From Beijerinckiaceae bacterium (GTDB taxonomy: Bacteria; Bacteroidota; Bacteroidia; Chitinophagales; Chitinophagaceae): 43,746 nt of DNA. Under the pieces are notes generated by a model, which worked only from the letters and a program-made list of their open reading frames with translations, ran no database searches and was not told the DNA's origin. Shown in pieces: positions 24,538-33,512 of the stretch. Each line of letters starts with the position of its first letter. The stretch's first letter is position 1. The position numbers and the translations under genes are program-made. The stretch lies in assembly GCA_903970475.1 (NCBI GenBank), contig CAJCIQ010000161.1:1-43746 (forward strand), given 5' to 3'.

Positions 24538-27500
24538 TTATTTAAAAGTCACGTTAACGCCCAGGGTAAATGATCGGGTCCTGGGATAATAGCCATCCCC
24601 CTGATAGGCGGCATCTATATATGCCTCCGAGGGTGCGGGGTTGGCCGTACCGGCAACACCTTTATTCCCACCCTGGGATATCAGGTTTCCGTTACCGGTG
24701 GCGGATGCTACATAATTTGCTATGAAAGGCACGTTGTTGGCGGCATTGCGGATTTCCGGATCCAGCCCCCGGTAATGCGTGGCGACAAACAGGTTATTGC
24801 CCGCCACATAGGCCCGGAGGTTTTGGAGAAGTCCTTTGACGACAAAGTTGTACCCAATCGTCAGGTTTTCCAGCCGGAGGAAGGAGGCGCCTTCCAGCCA
24901 GTGATCGGAGACCTGTGGAGAGTTGGTGATCCCGTTGCTCAAGGCATCCACTGTCCCGTTATTGCCAGAGAAACGGTTGATATTGTCCAGTACCATGCGG
25001 GTATTGTCGAATATCTTCTGCCCGTACGTGCCTCTTAAAAAGAAGCTGGCATCCCAATGCTGGTAAGTAAAATTGGAACCTAAGCCATAGGTAAACTTAG
25101 GGGAAGGATCGGTATAATGAAGGGTTGCATTATTGACGGTGCTGGTTGTACTCCCCGCAGAGTCATACGTCTCAAGCCCGGCGCCGTTCAGCCCTTTATA
25201 ATGAGCGAGGTAAAACACGTACGGGCTATACCCCACTTTCAGGTAAGTAATGGGACTGGTACTCAGACCCCGTCCTTCCGCCACGCCTTCGGGAATGTTA
25301 TCCGTTGACACGTGGAAGGTAGTTGCTCCGTTGCTGTAATTACCCGCCAGGCTCGTAATCCGGGTGCGTACAAAGCTCATTTGGCCTGTGAGGCTCCAGG
25401 AGAAATTTTTGTTCTTGACAAGGACTCCTGTCAGAGAGAATTCCTCGCCCTTATTGGTCAACGTCCCCACATTGGCCAGAATAGTCGGATATACAATCGT
25501 TGGACTGGCATTGGGGTATTGAACACTATAGTTATTCAGCAACTTCTCTGTCTTATCGTCGAAAAAATTGATATCTCCGCTGAGTCGGTTTTGGAACAGG
25601 GAGAAATCTGCGCCCAGATTTTTGCCGTGTCTTTCTTCCCATTGCAGATTGGGATTGGCGTTTTGATTGGGGGCATAGGCCTGTGAGTATCCCTCCGTCG
25701 CCCCGTCGTAAAAATTTCCCACAGGGGCGTAGGTCAGTTGAGTATTGTAGGGGGTAATGACGTCCTGGTCTCCCACAACGCCGAACCCTGCATTGATCTT
25801 GAGTTCATTGATCCAACGGACATTCCTGAGAAAGGACTCCTTGCTTAGTCTCCATGCTGCAGATACGGAAGGGAAATTACCCCAACGGTTGTTGGCTCCG
25901 AATTTTGAGGAGCCATCCCGGCGTATACTACCCGTGAAGTAGTACCGGGAATCATAGTTGTAGGCTACCCGACCCAAAAAGGAGATCAGTTCGTATTCAT
26001 CCTGGTAGGAATAAATGCGGGCGTAAGATTGGACGCCGCCCTGCAGATTATAAGCCTGGTTCTGATCCAGCAGAAAGTCCTGACCGACGGATGCCTGGTT
26101 ATTGTAAAGAAAATCATTGTATTCATATACAGCAGTAGCAGAAAGGTTGTTTTTGCCCCAGTCTCTGTTGTAATTCAGGTGAAAATCTCCTTTGGAGGAA
26201 TTCCTGTTTTCAGCACCTACAGCGCCTACATTCACGTTATTCACTATGGGGAAGACAGGTTGATAAAAATCCATCTGATTGTTGAAATGAGTGATAGATC
26301 CTGTTACGCCCGCTTTAAATCCGGAGAATAGTTCATAGTTGGCGCTGCCATACATGATGCTCAGATATTCTTTCCCCGTTTTGGTTTCCTCCATTTGCTG
26401 GGCTACAGGGTTCTGAAGGGCAAAGTCCGAATAGGCGAAATAACTGCCGTCCGGATTTTTAACAGGGTAAGTGGGGGGAGAGCTATACGCCTCATAGAAG
26501 ATATTGTAATCGGCATATTTGCGGTCGGTTTGGGTATATACAATCCCAGCCTGTACCTCCAATTTGTCTTTGAGGGCTTTTTGTTGGGCATTTAGGCGTA
26601 ACCCCAGCTGTTGTCTGCCCGTGTTGATGACGATTCCATCCTGGTTCAGGTAATTGGCAGAACCCCTATAGGTAAATCCACCCCCTCCCCCTGATACGGA
26701 TATGGTGTGGTTTTGGGTGAAACCTGTACGCAGTAATGCCTTTTGCCAGTTTGTATTTCCCCCATGATCGTAAGAGTCGATGGTGGCGCTATCTAACCCG
26801 TCTTTTGCTGCACCGATTTTCCACTCGGCCGCATTGGCTAAAGGGTATGTTTTGGCTACATGATCCGCGCTGATATACCCGCTGTAGTCTATACGCGGGC
26901 TGCCTGACCTTCCCCTTTTGGTGTTGATGACAATAACGCCATTGGCGCCCCTTGAACCATAAATAGCCGTGGCTGAGGCATCCTTAAGCACGTCGTAGGA
27001 AGCTATATCCCCTGCGGGAATATTGGCAATCTGATTGGGATCATCCAGGGTTACTCCATCCAGCACGATCAGGGGCGTTTGTCCGCCGCTCAGTGAGGTT
27101 TGCCCCCTTAGTTTGATATAAACCGGCTGATTAGGGTCACCTCCCGGAACGGTAATGGCAACGCCCGGTACTTTACCTTGGATTTGTTGCAGGGGGCTGG
27201 ACAGGTTCCCTACTGTAAAGTCTTTGGACGCAAGGTTTGATACCGCCCCGGTCAGGTCTTTTTTACGGGCCGTTCCATATCCCACTACCACCACCTCACT
27301 CAATGCGGCGTTTTCTGGTTTGAGCGCAACCACGATGGAGGTCCTGGAGTCCAGATTTACCAGGATAGTGGCATACCCCACTGAAGTGATTCTCAGCGCA
27401 TGAACCGACGCTGGGACGGAAAGACTAAAGTTTCCTAAGGAATCGGTGAGGGCGCCGGTACTCGAATGCTCAACAGAAACCGAAGCTCCGGCAAGGGGAT

Positions 27501-27621
27501 TCCCCTTATCGTCTACGACCCGGCCGGTGACCCGTACATTCTGGGCCCATGAGGGCAAGGATAGGCATAGTAGAAATGGACATATCAATAGCCATTTCAA
27601 CAGGCGATGTGTAATCATCAT
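24538..27621 (-). CDS. SusC/RagA-family TonB-dependent outer-membrane transporter
   Basis: This 1027-residue barrel has a signal peptide (LLICPFLLCLSLPSWAQ), a carboxypeptidase-D-like beta domain at about 30-115 (VTGRVVDDKGNPLAGASVSV), and the junction motif SEVVVVGYGTARKKDLTGAV. The plug domain has LIVLDGVTLDDPNQIANI and YDVLKDASATAIYGSRGANG, and the long barrel ends in RTRSFTLGVNVTFK. It takes up the sugar delivered by SusD with TonB energy. There is no N-terminal secretin/STN extension, so it is not a FecIR-type signal transducer. Its position between the trehalase and SusD genes points to an oligosaccharide such as trehalose. Confidence 0.96.
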   Translation of the reverse strand: MMITHRLLKWLLICPFLLCLSLPSWAQNVRVTGRVVDDKGNPLAGASVSVEHSSTGALTDSLGNFSLSVPASVHALRITSVGYATILVNLDSRTSIVVALKPENAALSEVVVVGYGTARKKDLTGAVSNLASKDFTVGNLSSPLQQIQGKVPGVAITVPGGDPNQPVYIKLRGQTSLSGGQTPLIVLDGVTLDDPNQIANIPAGDIASYDVLKDASATAIYGSRGANGVIVINTKRGRSGSPRIDYSGYISADHVAKTYPLANAAEWKIGAAKDGLDSATIDSYDHGGNTNWQKALLRTGFTQNHTISVSGGGGGFTYRGSANYLNQDGIVINTGRQQLGLRLNAQQKALKDKLEVQAGIVYTQTDRKYADYNIFYEAYSSPPTYPVKNPDGSYFAYSDFALQNPVAQQMEETKTGKEYLSIMYGSANYELFSGFKAGVTGSITHFNNQMDFYQPVFPIVNNVNVGAVGAENRNSSKGDFHLNYNRDWGKNNLSATAVYEYNDFLYNNQASVGQDFLLDQNQAYNLQGGVQSYARIYSYQDEYELISFLGRVAYNYDSRYYFTGSIRRDGSSKFGANNRWGNFPSVSAAWRLSKESFLRNVRWINELKINAGFGVVGDQDVITPYNTQLTYAPVGNFYDGATEGYSQAYAPNQNANPNLQWEERHGKNLGADFSLFQNRLSGDINFFDDKTEKLLNNYSVQYPNASPTIVYPTILANVGTLTNKGEEFSLTGVLVKNKNFSWSLTGQMSFVRTRITSLAGNYSNGATTFHVSTDNIPEGVAEGRGLSTSPITYLKVGYSPYVFYLAHYKGLNGAGLETYDSAGSTTSTVNNATLHYTDPSPKFTYGLGSNFTYQHWDASFFLRGTYGQKIFDNTRMVLDNINRFSGNNGTVDALSNGITNSPQVSDHWLEGASFLRLENLTIGYNFVVKGLLQNLRAYVAGNNLFVATHYRGLDPEIRNAANNVPFIANYVASATGNGNLISQGGNKGVAGTANPAPSEAYIDAAYQGDGYYPRTRSFTLGVNVTFK

Positions 27622-27648
27622 GACAAGCAGTTTAAAATGATAAAATTG

Positions 27649-29145
27649 TTAGCTAGCATATTTGAAGGTTAAGTAGACTCCGTTGGTCCAGCCAAACCCG
27701 TCCTGGTTGGGGTATTCTCCGCCACCTGCACCCATGGACGCATCCTTGACATTGTACTTTTCGCTCAACTTGCCGGTTTGGTGGTATCCTTTTTCAACAG
27801 TGGACATCCAGCGCTGTTTAATTTCCAAGGCCAGTCCATGAAACCCATAATGCTGAAGTCCGCGGTAAGCCATCCATTGAAGGGGAGCCCATCCATTGGG
27901 ACCATCCCATTGCAGATAAGTAGGGGCCAGGGTGGTTAGCAGTCCACCCGTTTGCAGGAAATGCTTATCCATTAGGGTCGCTATTTGCCTTGCCTGATCC
28001 CGGGTAGCTATCCTGAAAAACAACGGATAGACCATGGCTGCTGTGGGCGCACGTGTATGTACGTTCAACGTCAGATCAAAATCTCCAAAGAATCCATCGG
28101 CCGGGCTCCATAAATAACGATGAATGGATAAAGCGCGCTCTTCCGCCTTTCTGCGATACCATGCTTCTTTTTGTGTATTGTTTGCCTGGGCATGGGTGTC
28201 TGCCAGTGTCCTTTCCAGATGCAGTAGCAGACAATTCAGGTCCACCGGAACCAGGTCGGCCGTGCAAATGGTCCATAAATTTTTGCCGTCCCTGAGCCAG
28301 CGGCTGCTGAAATCCCAGCCCGATTCACCTCCGGCTCTCAGGTGCCGGAATATGTGGGGATTGGACGGCCCTGCCATCAATGCCAGATCCAGATCCGGTT
28401 TATACCCTTCTGGCCGGGGTGTGTCCAGCTCATCCCAGTACCTGCCCAGTACTTCTCCATCCGGCATCCTTACCACATGCCTGTTTGCCGGGTTAACTGG
28501 GGATAACGTTTCTTCCCCGTTTATCCAGAAAGCATATTCCCTTTCCATCTGGGGCAAGTAGTCCAGGAAAATGCTCCTGCCCTTATGCTCGCTGCACAAC
28601 TCCAGCATCAGGGAAAAGAAAGGCGGCTGGGAGCGGCTTAGGAAATACGTTCGGTTACCATTGGGTATGAAACCAAAGCTGTCTATCAGGTAAGCGAAAT
28701 TCCGGATCATATCTTCCATTAATTCCGTTTTGCCCGAAACCTGTAGTCCTAACATGGTGAAATAACTGTCCCAATAGAATATTTCTCCAAACCTTCCTCC
28801 AGGGACAATGAATGGATGGGGCAGGGGAATCAAGGTAGAGTATTCGGGTTCCGGATACCTTGTCAGCACGTTCCACATCCGGTCTATGTATTCATCTATG
28901 GACCCGGTTACCGGAAGCTGGCGCGTGGAGGACTCCTGATTTGGAAGGAAGAAATGCTTGTCGATGAAGGATCTCAACCTGAAATCAGGCAGTTTTTTTG
29001 TTTTATCGTACTCGGTCAGAATTTCCCTGATGGGCAACCTAGGCTTGCTGTCCACGAAGGTTTTCTGGTCCTCCAATACTTGCTGGAGCTGTATATCGAC
29101 AAAAAGCTCCCCCAAGTCTTCAATGAAAACTGGTTTTTGATTCAC
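27649..29145 (-). CDS. GH37 trehalase, probably cytoplasmic
   Basis: This 498-residue alpha,alpha-trehalase hydrolyses trehalose to two glucose. Both family signatures are present: PGGRFGEIFYWDSY and QWDGPNGWAP. The acid Asp is in ESGWDFSSRW and the base Glu in GKLSEKYN, so the active site is complete. No signal peptide precedes the N-terminus (MNQKPVFIEDLGELF), so it is like the cytoplasmic TreF enzymes, though shorter at the N-terminus. It follows the MFS gene by 14 bp and precedes SusC by 27 bp in one operon. This fits import first, then cleavage inside the cell. Confidence 0.93.
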   Translation of the reverse strand: MNQKPVFIEDLGELFVDIQLQQVLEDQKTFVDSKPRLPIREILTEYDKTKKLPDFRLRSFIDKHFFLPNQESSTRQLPVTGSIDEYIDRMWNVLTRYPEPEYSTLIPLPHPFIVPGGRFGEIFYWDSYFTMLGLQVSGKTELMEDMIRNFAYLIDSFGFIPNGNRTYFLSRSQPPFFSLMLELCSEHKGRSIFLDYLPQMEREYAFWINGEETLSPVNPANRHVVRMPDGEVLGRYWDELDTPRPEGYKPDLDLALMAGPSNPHIFRHLRAGGESGWDFSSRWLRDGKNLWTICTADLVPVDLNCLLLHLERTLADTHAQANNTQKEAWYRRKAEERALSIHRYLWSPADGFFGDFDLTLNVHTRAPTAAMVYPLFFRIATRDQARQIATLMDKHFLQTGGLLTTLAPTYLQWDGPNGWAPLQWMAYRGLQHYGFHGLALEIKQRWMSTVEKGYHQTGKLSEKYNVKDASMGAGGGEYPNQDGFGWTNGVYLTFKYAS

Positions 29146-29159
29146 GCTGATATGTTTGT

Positions 29160-30416
29160 TTAGTAGGCTTTTAAGGCAATGGGCGCACTGTGCTTCTTTT
29201 CTTTTATTTGTTTGAAAATGAATAGGCAGATTCCCAGCAAACCGATGGGCGCCAAAGAGAAATAAAACGCGGTCTGACCGTTATAATACTGGAAAATCAG
29301 GCCTGTTATTCTGGATCCAAGGGTTCCTCCCAGGGCAGAAAATATGCCGATCAGGCCAGACATATGTCCTTGTCTGGCGCGAGGCAAAGAGGAGAGGATC
29401 ATGGAGTTCATAGCCGGATAGATGGGCGCCAGGAAAAAACCGATGGCTGGCAGAATGAAGGCAGCCAGGGGCGCCTCCGACCAGGAATGAATGACTTTGC
29501 CGGTCGTTCTTTCTGCGAGCGGCAGGGCGGCCAGCACCAGTCCGGCGGTGATGAGCAAGCAAACGCCGAGTACGGCAAACCAATTCAACCGGCGGATCAC
29601 CACTCCTGCCAGTAACCGGCCCAGGGCATAGGATGCGGCCAGAAAACTGGTGATTTCCACACTGATGGAGGAAGGCAGATTCAGTACCGTATGGTTAAAG
29701 CTGGGAAGCCAGCTCATCGTGCTTTGCTCTATAAGTACATACAGGAAAGCGCAAATCAAGAACGATACCACCAGGGGTATAGCCAGCAGGGACAACATTT
29801 CTGCCAGATCTTTGCTGTCTTTTACTTTCACTGGTTTGGCCGCTGATTCATCCATCGGCGTACTCCACAGAAAGAAAAAAGCACAAGCCGTTAGCGCCCC
29901 CAACACATTATATACCTGAAACCATCTGGAAGATCCGGTCTCATTATCATCGATAAAATAGCTAAAGAGGAAATAACCGCTGCATATGCCCATGCAGAAA
30001 AACGACTCAATAAAATTCATCAGGCTGATATGCGCCTTCTCGGATGTCGTTACCAATCCTATGGACCCGAACACCGACACCCGGATCAAGGCAAAGCTTG
30101 CACCAGTAACCACGAACAGGACCTTAACTGCCCAAAAGAACTTCAATACAGGCAAGCAGAAGCACATGACCGATACAGCTGCGAGGGCTATCAGCATGGA
30201 TCGTTTATACCCCAATCTGGTAATAAAGGAGGCCGCGATGAATGCAGAAGCCGCTATGGAAAGGTCTTTGCAGGCCTCCAGCAGGGAAGCTGAAGCCGGA
30301 AGTACCTGGAAGTAGCGCTGTACTTGCAGTATGACGGTACCGACACTGTTGAGTAGTATACCAAACAGAAAGTAATTAATGAAAATAGAAGTTTTAATCC
30401 TGACGGGTTTTTGCAT
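29160..30416 (-). CDS. MFS sugar transporter
   Basis: This 12-helix major facilitator protein of about 418 residues starts at ATG 30416 (MQKPVRIKTSIFINYF), 12 bases inside the open frame. It resembles the FucP/TsgA type: NSVGTVILQVQRYF in helix 1 and the signature FITRLGYKRSMLIAL between helices 2 and 3, with the second-half repeat ASYALGRLLAGVVIRRLNW. It is the first gene of the trehalose operon and would carry trehalose across the inner membrane to the cytoplasmic trehalase. Substrate is inferred from the operon only. Confidence 0.88.
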   Translation of the reverse strand: MQKPVRIKTSIFINYFLFGILLNSVGTVILQVQRYFQVLPASASLLEACKDLSIAASAFIAASFITRLGYKRSMLIALAAVSVMCFCLPVLKFFWAVKVLFVVTGASFALIRVSVFGSIGLVTTSEKAHISLMNFIESFFCMGICSGYFLFSYFIDDNETGSSRWFQVYNVLGALTACAFFFLWSTPMDESAAKPVKVKDSKDLAEMLSLLAIPLVVSFLICAFLYVLIEQSTMSWLPSFNHTVLNLPSSISVEITSFLAASYALGRLLAGVVIRRLNWFAVLGVCLLITAGLVLAALPLAERTTGKVIHSWSEAPLAAFILPAIGFFLAPIYPAMNSMILSSLPRARQGHMSGLIGIFSALGGTLGSRITGLIFQYYNGQTAFYFSLAPIGLLGICLFIFKQIKEKKHSAPIALKAY

Positions 30417-30578
30417 AACAAGCAGCAAATCGTTAGTTATTCAATCCATCCTGGCGGAGCTCCCTCTCTCTAATGTAAAGTTGGAAAAATTGTGTGCATG
30501 TTTTTTTTCATGTATTCACTTTTTATTCCACTCTATTAATCATTTTAAATTATTTTGTCATCAAATTGGTTTAATAAA

Positions 30579-31436
30579 ATGAAGATCGAATACGAAATTG
30601 TGAAACCGGATGAAGGAAGTTGCTTCCGGTTACTGCACCAAAAAGTACCGATCAGCAGTCTATGGTGGCAATACCACTATCACCCGGAAATTGAACTGAC
30701 CTGTGTATTGAATGGCAGTGGTACAAGGCATGTGGGCAACCACCTCAGTAATTACAGCAATGGGGATTTGGTCCTCATTGGGTCGGACCTTCCTCATTCG
30801 GGCTTTGGATGGCACGGGACGGATCCACATGAGGAAATCGTAATACAGTTTCGACGGGAAGTAGTCAATCCGGCACAAGAAGATCTTCCGGAAATGAAGG
30901 CCATTGGCCGCCTGTTGGAACGGTCCAAATTTGGGATCCTATTCAACGGGGAAGTTAAGGCTATGATTACGGGGATGTTGATTCAAATGATTGATTTGCA
31001 TCCATTTGAAAGATATCAGGCTTTACAGAAAGCCTTGCATGTGCTGGCGCTGAGTTCCGAATATACCCTATTGAACCAGCAAGTACTATTATCGGCAGCT
31101 ATTGACAAGCATAAATCCAGGCTGCAAAAGGTGTTTACCTATGTGGAGAGGCACTATAACGAAAAAATAGATATTAAGGCCGTTGCAGATCTGGCCGCGA
31201 TTTCCATTCCCTCTTTTTGTAATTATTTTAAAAAGACCACTAATATCACTTTTACAGACTTCGTGAACCATTACCGGGTACAGATGGCCTGCCTTTTACT
31301 TCAACAAGACAAAACGGTAGCCGAAGTATGTTACCAATGTGGATTTAAGAACGTGACCTATTTTAACAAGGTTTTTAAACATGTTCTCAGTGTCACGCCA
31401 ACCGAGTTTCGCAATGGGATTGCCCATGAGGGTTAG
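30579..31436 (+). CDS. AraC-family regulator of the trehalose locus
   Basis: This protein of about 285 residues starts at ATG 30579 (MKIEYEIVKPDEG), eight codons inside the open frame. The N-terminal cupin domain (HYHPEIELTCVLNGSGTRHV then GDLVLIGSDLPHSG) would bind the sugar. The C-terminal double helix-turn-helix is KIDIKAVADLAAISIPSFCN, YFKKTTNITFTDFVNHYRV and VAEVCYQCGFKNVTYFNKVFK, ending in TPTEFR. It is transcribed divergently from the MFS gene across 160 bp and is the natural regulator of that operon. Confidence 0.92.
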   Translation: MKIEYEIVKPDEGSCFRLLHQKVPISSLWWQYHYHPEIELTCVLNGSGTRHVGNHLSNYSNGDLVLIGSDLPHSGFGWHGTDPHEEIVIQFRREVVNPAQEDLPEMKAIGRLLERSKFGILFNGEVKAMITGMLIQMIDLHPFERYQALQKALHVLALSSEYTLLNQQVLLSAAIDKHKSRLQKVFTYVERHYNEKIDIKAVADLAAISIPSFCNYFKKTTNITFTDFVNHYRVQMACLLLQQDKTVAEVCYQCGFKNVTYFNKVFKHVLSVTPTEFRNGIAHEG

Positions 31437-31443
31437 CAAAATT

Positions 31444-31459
31444 GCCTGCGAAGGCAGGC
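31444..31459 (+). terminator. Hairpin after the AraC gene
   Basis: GCCTGC (31444-31449) pairs with GCAGGC (31454-31459) around a GAAG loop, 7 bp after the AraC stop. TGTTATTGTCC follows; the T-tract is weak, so termination may be partial. Confidence 0.5.
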
Positions 31460-31570
31460 TGTTATTGTCCTTGTAGGTTAAGGGGAATAGAAGTGTGGAA
31501 GTGAAAGCAACAGTGGAGTGGTAAAAAATTGAGGAAAAAACGCTACCTTAGCACCGGTCTGAAAAAGGGC

Positions 31571-31717
31571 CTAAAAAAAGAAAGCCTTCTGTAGAAACAG
31601 ACGGCCTCTAACGATTGCTTGCCATATGAAAAAGTTACAAAATTCAGTTTATTTTGACTTCTGATCGATTGCCTACCATTCTCTCCGATTGCCTTGTCAT
31701 ATGATTCAGTGTCAAAT
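31571..31717 (-). ncRNA. Candidate small RNA
   Basis: On the minus strand a TTTG box (31755-31752), a 20-bp spacer and TACCTTTA (31731-31724) resemble a Bacteroidota promoter. About 115-145 bases downstream is a hairpin with 9 paired positions and one mismatch (31584-31605), loop AGAA, followed by a TTTCTTTTTTT run. No minus-strand gene ends here, so the terminator needs another explanation. A small RNA of about 150 nt is the simplest; it has no known family match. Confidence 0.25.
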
Positions 31718-31841
31718 CCTATGTAAAGGTAATACGGGGATTCAGACCATACAAAACAACTTGCGACTGATTTAATTACGCCAAAAGGGACAAATAAAAG
31801 TTAAAACCCTTACTGGTACTGTGGTTTAGGAGAAATTTAAT

Positions 31842-33413
31842 ATGACGCCCAACAGTTTTACGGATGCATTATTTCAGTTGGTCCTCTCTTTGGAAAAATC
31901 TGAAAAAAGGCATTTTAAGTTATACATAAATCGGAGCTCGGCCTCTAAAGAAGAGTTGAGAATCACTCAGTTATTCGATGCATTGGATAAAATGCCCGAG
32001 TACGATGAAAAATTGCTGCTCAAAAAACTTTCTCCCATTACCAAACCCCAGCTGGCCAACCTTAAAACGCACTTGTATCGCCAGCTCTTGGCAAGTTTAA
32101 GACTATTAAAAACAGCGGAAAATATTGACCTTCAATTAAGTGAGCAGCTCGATTATGCTCGTTTATTGTATAATAAGGGCTTAAAGCTTCAAGCGCTCAA
32201 AATTCTGGATAAGGCCAAGGAGTTGGCCAAAGAGAACCACAAGTTTAACTTCTTAGCTCAGGTTATCTCCTTGGAGAAGAAAATTGAGACCCTGCACATT
32301 ACCCGAAGTTCTCAGGAAAAGGTGGAGTTGCTGGCTGAAGAATCCAGGGAGATCACCGGCCATATAGACAGGGTATCCAGGCTTTCCAGTCTTGCCCTAC
32401 AGTTATACCGTTGGTACATCAAAAACGGGCATGCCCGCAATCAGACAGACGAAAAGGAAGTGAGAGACTTCTTTTATAAGCATTTGCCTTCTGATACGAA
32501 GGCCATTACGGACTTCTATGAACTGATGTACCTGTACCAGAGTTATTGCTGGTTTGGATTCATCCGGTTTGACTTTATACAATACTATCGGTACTCTCAA
32601 AGATGGGTGGCCTTGTTTCACAATAAGGAGGTCATGATTTCAGTAGAGCCAGGTCATTATATCAAAGGGATGCATAACCTGCTCAATGCACATTTTGACC
32701 TGCGCAACTTTAAGGAATTTGATATAACCCTCAAGCAATTTGAGGATTATTCTAAAACCCAAGTTGCCAACCTCCACGATAATTTCCGGGTGCACACCTT
32801 CATTTACATCAATTCCGCAAAAATCAACCGTCACCTCATGCAGGGGACATTTGCCCAAGGACTCGAACTGGTAAAGCAAATAGAGGGGCCTATGATGGAG
32901 AACTCCCCATACATAGATATGCACCGCATCATGGTCTTCAACTATAAGATTGCCACTTTGTATTTTGGCAATGAAGAATACTCAAAGGCCATCGATTACT
33001 TGCAGCGTATTATGTATAATGGGAATGCAGACCTGCGTATAGACCTGCAATGTTATGCCCGTCTCCTGCACCTGATGTCTCATTATGAGCTAGGCAACTA
33101 TGATATCATGGAATCCCTGACTAAATCCGTGTATCGGTTTATGGCCAGGATGAAGTACCTCACCGTGGTGGAAGAAGAAATGTTCCGTTTCATACGCCGC
33201 TCCTTCGGCCTATCTCCCAGGGATCTGAAACCTGAGTTCGAGAAGCTCCTCGAAAAGATCAAACACCTGGAAGGAAACCGGTTTGAAACCCGCTCCTTTG
33301 CTTACCTGGACGTCATTTCCTGGGTTGAAAGTAAGGTGTTTGCAAAACCCCTTAGCCAGATCATCAGGGCTAAATACCTGGCCAGTAAGCACCTGCCGGC
33401 AGGTGTTAAATAA
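31842..33413 (+). CDS. Large helical protein, TPR-like, unknown function
   Basis: This 523-residue cytoplasmic protein is almost all helix. It has no signal peptide and no membrane segment. The N-terminal block (LVLSLEKSEKRHFKLYINRS) is followed by repeating helix pairs, for example LLYNKGLKLQALKILDKAKE and YFGNEEYSKAIDYLQRIMYN, which read like TPR units. Similar proteins are found across Bacteroidota without a known role. A protein-protein scaffold is the likely function. It is monocistronic and ends 100 bp before the phosphatase fusion gene. No nuclease, kinase or DNA-binding motif was seen. Confidence 0.55.
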   Translation: MTPNSFTDALFQLVLSLEKSEKRHFKLYINRSSASKEELRITQLFDALDKMPEYDEKLLLKKLSPITKPQLANLKTHLYRQLLASLRLLKTAENIDLQLSEQLDYARLLYNKGLKLQALKILDKAKELAKENHKFNFLAQVISLEKKIETLHITRSSQEKVELLAEESREITGHIDRVSRLSSLALQLYRWYIKNGHARNQTDEKEVRDFFYKHLPSDTKAITDFYELMYLYQSYCWFGFIRFDFIQYYRYSQRWVALFHNKEVMISVEPGHYIKGMHNLLNAHFDLRNFKEFDITLKQFEDYSKTQVANLHDNFRVHTFIYINSAKINRHLMQGTFAQGLELVKQIEGPMMENSPYIDMHRIMVFNYKIATLYFGNEEYSKAIDYLQRIMYNGNADLRIDLQCYARLLHLMSHYELGNYDIMESLTKSVYRFMARMKYLTVVEEEMFRFIRRSFGLSPRDLKPEFEKLLEKIKHLEGNRFETRSFAYLDVISWVESKVFAKPLSQIIRAKYLASKHLPAGVK

Positions 33414-33499
33414 GTCATACACCCGGCGATTCTGCCTTCGGCCATCCCGAAATAATGATTCCTTAATCGGCTGCCTGGGCCCGGACTTTTATGCAGGGC

Positions 33500-33507
33500 T
33501 AGTTTTG
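33500..33507 (+). promoter_or_regulatory. -7 box TAGTTTTG close to a start codon
   Basis: TAGTTTTG matches TAnnTTTG and ends 5 bp before ATG 33513. Transcription would begin at or inside the ATGATG pair, so the message may be leaderless or nearly so. No clear -33 TTTG is present at the usual distance. Confidence 0.3.
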
Positions 33508-33512
33508 CCTTT

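Larger units (their letters stand above)
31437..31841. other. 405-bp intergenic region
   Basis: This gap holds the AraC terminator hairpin at 31444, a minus-strand terminator-like hairpin at 31571-31605 with a possible small-RNA promoter upstream of it (see the ncRNA entry), and presumably the promoter of the plus-strand gene at 31842. I found no protein-coding frame here. No clear consensus promoter for the 31842 gene was seen. Confidence 0.5.
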
